DNA of 5,328 nucleotides from Promethearchaeota archaeon. GTDB lineage: Archaea; Asgardarchaeota; Lokiarchaeia; Sigyniarchaeales; SOKP01. Under the pieces are notes generated by a model. The model searched no databases. It saw nothing but the letters and a program-made list of their open reading frames with translations, and was not told the origin of the DNA. Below are positions 1 to 5,328 of this stretch, one piece after another (within the stretch, counting starts at the first letter, position 1; each line of letters begins with the position of its first letter). The DNA lies in the NCBI GenBank assembly GCA_030605895.1, contig JAUWHL010000248.1, positions 1 to 5,328 of the forward strand. Reading direction: 5' to 3'. The position numbers were made by a program, and so were the translations under genes.

Positions 1-1
1 A

Positions 2-514
2 AAAGAAAAATTTCTAATTGAAGAGATTGATAGATGTCATAATCCTAAAGAATTAGTCGAAAAAGAAAAATATTGGATTGAACTTTTAGGTCCTCAAAAT
101 CCTAATCTTGGATATAATATCAAAGAGGGTGGAGATGATGGGAAATGGACTTTAGAAGCAAGGAAGAGATTATGTAAACCAAAAAGTAAAGAACATGCTA
201 AAAACATTAGTATAGGATTAACAGGAAGAAAATGTAGCCAAAAACATATTGAAAATAACAGAAAAGCTCAGCTAAACAAAAAAATGAGTGAAAATACTAA
301 AATTAAAATGAGTTTATCAAGGTCTGGAAAAAAAAATCATAATTATGTAGAAATTGATAAGATTAAATTGAAAAATCTGATAAAGAAAGGACTTCTTAAG
401 AAACAAATAGCATCAGAACTAAATATACATCCTAATTCAGTACACAAAAAAATAAATGAATATTGGGGATATAAAGGAATTAAAGGATTAAAAAGTGCAA
501 GAAAATATCTTTAA
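2..514 (+). CDS. GIY-YIG homing-type endonuclease with NUMOD3 motifs and C-terminal HTH (5' end outside window)
   Basis: The frame is open from the first bases of the window to the TAA at 512-514, giving 170 residues. The GIY and YIG motifs must lie upstream. Seen here: residues 20-29 (EKEKYWIELL) and 37-44 (GYNIKEGG) match the end of a GIY-YIG nuclease domain. By comparison with I-TevI, E22 would be the metal-binding glutamate and N39 the conserved asparagine. Residues about 60-78 (SKEHAKNISIGLTGRK) and 95-115 (SENTKIKMSLSRSGKKN) look like two NUMOD3 DNA-binding motifs, with a degenerate copy between them. Residues 120-155 form a helix-turn-helix (KKQIASELNI, then HPNSVHKKINEYW). This is the modular layout of free-standing or intron-borne homing endonucleases, which cut a DNA target and promote their own spread. 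The ATG at 284 falls inside the second NUMOD3 motif and is not the gene start. The host element (intron or stand-alone) cannot be seen. Confidence 0.85.
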   Translation, partial: KEKFLIEEIDRCHNPKELVEKEKYWIELLGPQNPNLGYNIKEGGDDGKWTLEARKRLCKPKSKEHAKNISIGLTGRKCSQKHIENNRKAQLNKKMSENTKIKMSLSRSGKKNHNYVEIDKIKLKNLIKKGLLKKQIASELNIHPNSVHKKINEYWGYKGIKGLKSARKYL

Positions 515-528
515 TTTAAGTTAATAAG

Positions 529-538
529 AAATATTTAA
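529..538 (+). promoter_or_regulatory. TATA-like box for the pyrE-like gene
   Basis: The sequence aaatatttaa is centred about 30 bp upstream of the ATG at 564. Archaeal TATA boxes usually sit about 26 bp before the transcription start, so transcription would begin at about 560. The mRNA would then be leaderless or nearly so, which fits the absence of a Shine-Dalgarno sequence before the ATG. In such AT-rich DNA, a match of this kind is weak by itself; its spacing is the main support. Confidence 0.45.
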
Positions 539-563
539 CATTGTAAGAATAATTTTATTTCTT

Positions 564-1238
564 ATGATCTGGGAAAATGAGAAAAAAAATTTTAATAATT
601 TTATTTTAGACAATAATATAATAGGATTATTTAAAGAACCAATAAAACTGAAATCTGGTAGATTATCTTACTGGTATGTAAATTGGAGGAAAATTGCTTC
701 CGATGTTTTCCTACTTGATAAATTAACCAATTATTTATTGTCATTTATTAATCACTTAGGTTTAAGACCTAAATGTTTTTATGGTGTTCCAGAAGGAGCA
801 ACAAAATTAGGTATAATTACTCAATATAAATGGGCGAAAAGACAACAGAATTATGGTTTGGGAAAATATCCTCTGTCCATGGGTAGAGGTAAACAAAAAG
901 AACATGGAGATCCTAAAGACAGATTTTTTGTTGGAATTCCGAATGGTGAAACTGTTATTCTCGAGGATGTTACAACTACAGGAGGATCTCTAATCAATAC
1001 AATTAAAAAACTAAAGGAATTAAATGTGAGCATCATCGCCGCTATAGGGTTGACAAATAGAAACGAATTAAGAGATGATGGAAAAAGTGTAAAAGATATT
1101 ATCCTAGAATATAATATTCATTATTATGAAATGAGCAATGCAATTGAATTATTACCAAAATTAAAAATAAATAAGAATATAGCAAAACACATTGAAGACT
1201 ACTTCAAGAAATATGGAACAAAACGGATACAACTCTAA
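564..1238 (+). CDS. pyrE: Orotate phosphoribosyltransferase-like protein
   Basis: This 224-residue type I phosphoribosyltransferase probably joins orotate to PRPP to make orotidine 5'-monophosphate, the fifth step of de novo pyrimidine synthesis, in the cytosol. Seen: LKSGR at 29-33 followed by SYWYVN, matching the LKSGR-SPYF-N signature of OPRTs. GVPEGATKLG at 74-83 sits where OPRTs have their conserved glycine loop. The flexible catalytic loop is RGKQKEHG at 108-115, with K112 and H114 corresponding to the catalytic KxHG. The PRPP-binding motif is VILEDVTTTGGSL at 131-143. The length is slightly above the usual 180-215. Oddities: the lysine normally next to the loop arginine is replaced by glycine (G109), and the strand after the PRPP motif reads TNRNELRDDG rather than the usual VDRxEG. 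Specificity for orotate is therefore likely but not proven; a related PRPP enzyme is the alternative. The ATG at 564 is the obvious start, placed correctly behind a TATA-like box. No other pyrimidine genes are in the window. Confidence 0.85.
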   Translation: MIWENEKKNFNNFILDNNIIGLFKEPIKLKSGRLSYWYVNWRKIASDVFLLDKLTNYLLSFINHLGLRPKCFYGVPEGATKLGIITQYKWAKRQQNYGLGKYPLSMGRGKQKEHGDPKDRFFVGIPNGETVILEDVTTTGGSLINTIKKLKELNVSIIAAIGLTNRNELRDDGKSVKDIILEYNIHYYEMSNAIELLPKLKINKNIAKHIEDYFKKYGTKRIQL

Positions 1239-1246
1239 TTTTTTTT
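1239..1246 (+). terminator. Oligo-T terminator after the pyrE-like gene
   Basis: Eight consecutive T residues follow immediately after the TAA stop at 1236-1238, with no evident GC-rich hairpin before them. Archaeal RNA polymerase terminates intrinsically at such U-tracts without needing a stem-loop. The position between convergent genes supports the role. Confidence 0.55.
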
Positions 1247-1282
1247 ATAATTTGATATAAATTCTTTTAAATAGTAATGAAA

Positions 1283-1843
1283 TTAAAAGAATTTTTTCCA
1301 TGTTTTAATTAGATAATATAAATAACCATAGAGTAATTTCTCAGAATTAGTTAATAACCTTTCATCTTCTAAAGTTAACTCAGCCATAGATAATTTTAAT
1401 AGTTTTAATAACCGACTATCAATAATATTTGCGGTATATGAATTATATCTAACTAAATCGATTTTTGGTTTATTTTTATTATCTATTTCATTTTCCATAA
1501 ATCTTTTAAATTCTTTTATTTTATTCAAAAAATATTTATTTGTTCTTTTAGTTAGCTTTGGATCGTCTCTCTCACTTATAGCATATCTTTGAACATCAAT
1601 ATTATCACATTTATCTTCTGGAGCTACTTTTAAAATACTTTTTTCAATAAAAGGAATTGCAGAAAACAACTTTAATTTATATTTCTTACCTTTCTCAAAA
1701 GTACCAAAAGATTCTCCTAACAAAGAAAAACCTTCAAAAGCCTTGATACACTCAGTAATAATTTTTTCATTTTGAAAAATAAAATTAATCCTAATCAATG
1801 AATTAGATAAGCGTTCTTCGATTATTTCCAATGACGAATACAC
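1283..1843 (-). CDS. GINS-family DNA replication protein, Gins23-like (B-A domain order)
   Basis: This 186-residue protein is probably a subunit of GINS, which with MCM and a Cdc45/RecJ-type protein forms the replicative helicase (CMG) at the fork. Seen: residues 39-73 (FSLLGESFGTFEKGKKYKLK and the following AIPFIEKSILKVA) match the small beta B-domain, which typically reads G-x-F-x-K-G-x-x-Y-x-L followed by a helix. Residues 98-186 form the helical A-domain. They include DSRLLKLLKLS (142-152), then LTLEDERLL (156-164) and the closing LLYGYLYYLIKTWKKFF, which fits the R-KLL-LA, LTxEE-LY and I-x-W pattern of the family. B before A is the order of Psf2, Psf3 and archaeal Gins23; Gins15 has A before B. 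The start is GTG at 1841-1843. No in-frame ATG lies between the upstream stop and this codon, the next Met is residue 116, and a TATA box sits at leaderless spacing. Sequence conservation in this family is low, so the call rests on pattern recognition. It stands alone, divergent from the HEAT gene and convergent with the pyrE-like gene. Confidence 0.72.
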   Translation of the reverse strand: MYSSLEIIEERLSNSLIRINFIFQNEKIITECIKAFEGFSLLGESFGTFEKGKKYKLKLFSAIPFIEKSILKVAPEDKCDNIDVQRYAISERDDPKLTKRTNKYFLNKIKEFKRFMENEIDNKNKPKIDLVRYNSYTANIIDSRLLKLLKLSMAELTLEDERLLTNSEKLLYGYLYYLIKTWKKFF

Positions 1844-1866
1844 CAGATTTAATAAATTAATAAATC

Positions 1867-1874
1867 TTTATATA
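1867..1874 (-). promoter_or_regulatory. TATA box for the GINS-like gene
   Basis: Read on the minus strand this is TATATAAA, a near-consensus archaeal TATA box. Its centre is about 27 bp upstream of the GTG start at 1843, so the expected transcription start coincides with the first base of the start codon, give or take a few bases. This points to a leaderless mRNA and supports the choice of GTG. Confidence 0.65.
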
Positions 1875-1891
1875 CTATACAAAAGTAATAC

Positions 1892-1907
1892 AAGAGAAAT
1901 AAACATA
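1892..1907 (+). promoter_or_regulatory. Possible BRE/TATA element for the membrane-HEAT gene
   Basis: A purine-rich stretch (aagagaaa) is followed by taaacata, centred about 34 bp before the GTG at 1938. This would allow a very short leader of about 8 nt. The match to a TATA consensus is poor, and the alternative AT-rich stretch at 1915-1930 lies too close to the start codon. The 94 bp gap at 1844-1937 must hold the promoters of both divergent genes, so an element near here is expected. Confidence 0.25.
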
Positions 1908-1937
1908 CTATTGTTTTATTAATAATTTAAAAATCTC

Positions 1938-4900
1938 GTGAAAATTTTGGTAATTGAAATAATTCTTCTTGTAGTATTTTTAATTTTTTTTATAATTGGA
2001 TTCTATATAATTTATAGACAAGTTGCACTAGTTAAAAAAGGAGCGTTTAGTAATAAAGATCGATTTCAATGTATATTTTATGGAATCATCTTTAGTTTAT
2101 CAGTAATGGTAGTTTTTACCGTTGCTGTCATTTTTACTGTAAGAACTCCGGATTTCTGGGACCCAGAAAATACTCCACCCGATGTTCATCCTCTTGCATT
2201 ATTGATTCCTTTTATTTGTTGCCTAGGTTATATTACGATTTATCCAATAATTGATTTCCTTTTTATTGCTCTAAGTAAAGAATCGGATGAAGGATTAACA
2301 CCATTTCATAAATTTATTAGCAATAAATTTATTAATATTTCAAGAAACAAGCTTGTAAAGATACTATTAGCATTAACTTTTTCTCTATTAATCTTCATCG
2401 TCCCTCCTATTTTACTATTTTTACTTGGATTACCCTTTATAATGATTTGGATAACTTGGACGCTTGTATATCCTCTAATGATTTTGACTTTTTATGGGTC
2501 TAAAGGATATATTGCTGGTATTTCAAATGTTTATTATCATATTCCAGATATAAAGCGCTCTATTTTTCTTAATTTTGAGGATAGTAAAAGAGGAATGAAA
2601 CAATTTGTGACTGATCCAACTCCTTATATTATATTTGGTTTGATGTTATTTGTATTTGTATGGGCATGGATTTCATTAATACAAACTATAATGTTCTTTT
2701 TTACTCGAGCATTAGTAATTTCGACTATGACATCAGTTTTCGTATTTGTAACTCTTTTATTTGGAATACTAGGATATTTTACACGTTTTTGGGGAAGAAA
2801 AATAAAATATAGAGGAATTGATATCTATTTCGCTGCATATTTAATGGCTTCTATAGGAATTAACGTTTTGGTTAATTTTTTAATTGTTAATCCTGATAAA
2901 TTGTTGTATACTTTTAATTTATGGACCATAACTAATCAGATTGTTCCTAATTATTATATGTTTAGCTGGGCAGCTGTTATTGAAGAGGTTGTTTTAGTTA
3001 TTTTTACTTCATATTTCATTTTATCAAGAAATAATGATTTCATAACGAATATTAGGTATTCTAAAATTTCAGAATGTGGACAAACATTTGATCCAATTCC
3101 TTTATTTAATTTTATTAAACATCGTGATCCTAAAATAAGAAAACATGCCGAGGAAACGTTGATTTTGATGTTTGAAAGAATTCCTCTAAAAACTGAAATA
3201 AATCTTAATGAATGGAAATTTAAAAATTCATTACTAGATGGGTTATGTGATTATGATCCATACTCAAGAAAAATCTGCAATAAGATCTTGATTCAATTGG
3301 AAAAAGATGTTCCAGAAATAATATTACCATTAATCTTAGAAGCAGTAAAATCTCCGAATTATGATAAATGTATCCCTATTACGAAAACACTAATAAAAGC
3401 AGATATAGAATTTGTAGAAAAAATACCTAAAGATTTGATTCTTAACCTTATCGAAGATTCAGAATGGAGATTAAGAATATTAGCACTAAAAATTATAAGT
3501 AGGTTGTTAAAAAAAAATAAAGACTTAATTCTTAATCTAAATATTGAAAAATTAATCAATGACCCAGACAATACTATTCAAGTTGAAATCCTTAACCTTT
3601 TAGCAGATTCTTCTTATATATTACCTACTGATCTCATAATTGATAAAATTTTTCACATTAATAATGAAATCAGCGCTGCAGCGATTAAAAATATCAAAAA
3701 TCTTAAGGTTAAACAAATAGACAAAAGGATGATAAAAAAAATTATTCCTTTAATTAAAGATCCATCTAGCTCTGTAAGAGCGTCTATATTTGATGTTTTA
3801 GCAAAAATCGGTAATTTTAAAAAGAATAACATTCCAATATTACCCTTTTTAGATGGTTTAACAGATTCAAATGAAGAAACAAGACTTGCAGCGATAAAAG
3901 TCTTGGAAAAATATTTTGAAGAAGAACCCGATATAATAGAGATTGATGATATAATTAATACAATCGATCCTAATAATTATGAAATATTAAATAGCGTTGT
4001 TTCTCTTCTAGGAAAATTATGGAAATATAATCCTGAAAAAATAATTACGGCTCTTCTAATATTTATAAAATTTGAAAATGAACAATTAAGAGAGAATATC
4101 TCAGATATATTAGTAGATAAATATCGTAATTATCCTGATTTAATAATTCAAAACCTAATAAAGATACCAGATGTTTCAAAATATATAACAAAAGGAATAA
4201 TTTCAAAGACATTAATCAATATTGGCAGAAATGATCCTAAAAATATAATTCAAATTTTAATAAAATACTTCTCTGATGAAAACAAGAATGTTAGACTAAA
4301 TGCTCTTAATTCAATAGACGGCTTGACTGAAGAATTCCTTGAATATATTGATGTTAAACCAGTTCTTATACTATTAGATAAGGATGAAAACAGACAAATA
4401 AAGAAGATGGCATCAAGTATTATTTCAAATATAGCTCAAAAAGATTCATCTCTAATAAAACCACATATGTCTGAATTCTTACAGATATTAATTAACCAAG
4501 AATTATCTGTAAGAATTGTGCTTTCTAAATCCTTATTAGAAATTGCTAAAGAATCCCCAGATATTATTCCAGTCCAAGATATTCTAAATTTTCTTGATGA
4601 TCAAGATTCCTTTATCCGTGAAACAAGTGTAAAAATTCTAGGTTTTATTGGATATAAGCTTCCGTTTTCTGTTGTTGAAGTTTTAATAAATAAATCGTTG
4701 ATCGATGATGAATGGATTGTTAGAGAAGCAGCAGTTATAAGTTTAGGTAAGATAATTGATCATGTTGATGATAAGCAAAAAATCATTGAGAAACTTGTTT
4801 CCCTCCTTAACGATGCACAAAATTGGGTTCGCAGGTCTGCTATGAATATTCTATCAAATATTAATGAAGTGAACAATTCTCATATTCCCTTTAACCATTT

Positions 4901-5291
4901 ATATGATAATCTAAAAAGTAACGATCCTAAAGTTAGAGAAGCTTCAGCTAGATTGTTAGGGATTTATAGTAATCAAATCGAAGATTTATTTGACAATTTC
5001 ATTCTATTATTAGGAGATGAGTCAAAGGAAGTACGATCTAGTGCTATAAACAGTCTTATTGAAATAATTCAAGAAATCGGACTTAATCGGATATTAACAA
5101 AATTATTGCAGAATTTAAGTGGAGAAGGTTCTCTTGAGACCCAACGTTCAATTGCGTTAGTTTTAGAACGAACTGTAAAGTATGAAAATGAAAAAATCAA
5201 AAAGCGTGTGATTTCTCTCCTAAAAATAAGATGTGAAATGAGCCAAGATCCTATTATATGTGGGATCTTACAACAATTAAAAGAGAATTAG
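1938..5291 (+). CDS. Multi-pass membrane protein with long cytosolic HEAT-repeat domain, function unknown
   Basis: This protein has 1117 residues. Residues 1-363 contain about nine hydrophobic helices, at roughly 3-26, 45-68, 86-111, 140-163, 164-187, 229-250, 254-282, 294-317 and 340-363. The loops at 27-44, 113-139, 188-227 and 283-293 are basic, whereas the loop at 70-84 is acidic. By the positive-inside rule this puts the N-terminus outside and the C-terminus in the cytosol. From about 385 to the end there are tandem helical HEAT/ARM-like units of about 35-45 residues, many with a D-x-x-x-x-R core, for example LIKDPSSSVRASIFDVLAKI (605-624), LDDQDSFIRETSVKILGFIG (886-905) and LKSNDPKVREASARLLG (992-1008). 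HEAT solenoids usually bind proteins, so a membrane-anchored scaffold or tether is the natural inference; no catalytic motif was found. I do not recognise the membrane domain. The start is GTG at 1938: a stop at 1923-1925 lies just upstream, and the first helix begins at once. The gene is complete, ending with TAG at 5289-5291. Confidence 0.88.
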   Translation: MKILVIEIILLVVFLIFFIIGFYIIYRQVALVKKGAFSNKDRFQCIFYGIIFSLSVMVVFTVAVIFTVRTPDFWDPENTPPDVHPLALLIPFICCLGYITIYPIIDFLFIALSKESDEGLTPFHKFISNKFINISRNKLVKILLALTFSLLIFIVPPILLFLLGLPFIMIWITWTLVYPLMILTFYGSKGYIAGISNVYYHIPDIKRSIFLNFEDSKRGMKQFVTDPTPYIIFGLMLFVFVWAWISLIQTIMFFFTRALVISTMTSVFVFVTLLFGILGYFTRFWGRKIKYRGIDIYFAAYLMASIGINVLVNFLIVNPDKLLYTFNLWTITNQIVPNYYMFSWAAVIEEVVLVIFTSYFILSRNNDFITNIRYSKISECGQTFDPIPLFNFIKHRDPKIRKHAEETLILMFERIPLKTEINLNEWKFKNSLLDGLCDYDPYSRKICNKILIQLEKDVPEIILPLILEAVKSPNYDKCIPITKTLIKADIEFVEKIPKDLILNLIEDSEWRLRILALKIISRLLKKNKDLILNLNIEKLINDPDNTIQVEILNLLADSSYILPTDLIIDKIFHINNEISAAAIKNIKNLKVKQIDKRMIKKIIPLIKDPSSSVRASIFDVLAKIGNFKKNNIPILPFLDGLTDSNEETRLAAIKVLEKYFEEEPDIIEIDDIINTIDPNNYEILNSVVSLLGKLWKYNPEKIITALLIFIKFENEQLRENISDILVDKYRNYPDLIIQNLIKIPDVSKYITKGIISKTLINIGRNDPKNIIQILIKYFSDENKNVRLNALNSIDGLTEEFLEYIDVKPVLILLDKDENRQIKKMASSIISNIAQKDSSLIKPHMSEFLQILINQELSVRIVLSKSLLEIAKESPDIIPVQDILNFLDDQDSFIRETSVKILGFIGYKLPFSVVEVLINKSLIDDEWIVREAAVISLGKIIDHVDDKQKIIEKLVSLLNDAQNWVRRSAMNILSNINEVNNSHIPFNHLYDNLKSNDPKVREASARLLGIYSNQIEDLFDNFILLLGDESKEVRSSAINSLIEIIQEIGLNRILTKLLQNLSGEGSLETQRSIALVLERTVKYENEKIKKRVISLLKIRCEMSQDPIICGILQQLKEN
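3090..5183 (+). repeat. Protein-level tandem HEAT/ARM-like units inside the membrane-HEAT gene
   Basis: The units are seen in the translation, not as DNA repeats. The clearest lie at residues 388-413, 500-522, 605-625, 641-659, 778-796, 813-833, 886-905, 921-939, 957-975, 992-1010 and 1025-1043. Each has an L-x-D/N-x turn, a V/I-R about four or five residues on, and a following helix rich in A, L and I. Residues about 660-770 are more divergent but keep the helical period. The total is roughly 16-19 units by eye; the exact count depends on where the weak units are divided. Confidence 0.75.
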
Positions 5292-5328
5292 AATAAAACT
5301 TCTTTTAAAATAAAATTAAATACACTTT

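Noticed and set aside
284..514. A separate 76-residue gene starting at the ATG at 284
   Set aside because: The frame is open upstream to the window edge and encodes GIY-YIG and NUMOD3 sequence; the ATG lies inside a motif of the larger protein.
851..1036. Minus-strand open frame of 61 codons
   Set aside because: It lies wholly opposite the catalytic loop and PRPP motif of the pyrE-like gene, has no recognisable domain, and is a shadow of the conserved coding strand.
1247..1282. Hairpin or small RNA in the convergent gap
   Set aside because: The sequence is almost pure A and T with no stable stem visible; short complementary stretches are expected by chance.
2979..3020. CPBP (Abi/Rce1) intramembrane protease signature around the EE pair
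   Set aside because: The arginine of EExxxR is absent and no downstream FxxxH or HxxxN helix exists, because the protein switches to HEAT repeats.
3359..3571. Minus-strand open frame of 70 codons
   Set aside because: It lies opposite the HEAT region, where regular leucine/isoleucine codons on the plus strand create chance open frames on the other strand.
5292..5328. Terminator or promoter after the membrane-HEAT gene
   Set aside because: Only 37 bases remain and the longest T-run is four; too little to call.

Overview
The window is strongly AT-rich. It holds four protein genes on alternating strands, in the order + + - +, with short gaps between them, and no RNA genes, CRISPR or insertion sequences. 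I infer an archaeon, most likely of the Asgard (Promethearchaeota, Lokiarchaeia-like) kind. The reasons are a GINS-family replication protein with the archaeal/eukaryotic B-then-A domain order, TATA-like boxes about 25-30 bp upstream of start codons with no Shine-Dalgarno sequences (leaderless style), an oligo-T tract directly after a stop codon, GTG starts, and a giant membrane-plus-HEAT protein. The phylum is inference; assignment to the archaea is better supported.

Layout. Bases 2-514 (+) are the 3' part of a GIY-YIG homing-type endonuclease: the end of the catalytic domain, NUMOD3-like motifs and a C-terminal helix-turn-helix. Bases 564-1238 (+) encode an orotate phosphoribosyltransferase-like enzyme (pyrE type) with its own TATA-like box and an oligo-T terminator. 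Bases 1283-1843 (-) encode a GINS-family subunit, converging on the pyrE-like gene across a 44 bp gap. Bases 1938-5291 (+) encode an 1117-residue protein with about nine transmembrane helices followed by a long HEAT-repeat solenoid. It diverges from the GINS gene across 94 bp.

The genes do not form an obvious operon or a single pathway. They are a mobile-type nuclease, a pyrimidine biosynthesis enzyme, a replication-fork component and a membrane-anchored scaffold. The least explained item is the membrane/HEAT protein: its fold is readable but its function is not. I see no convincing multi-gene novel system in the window.
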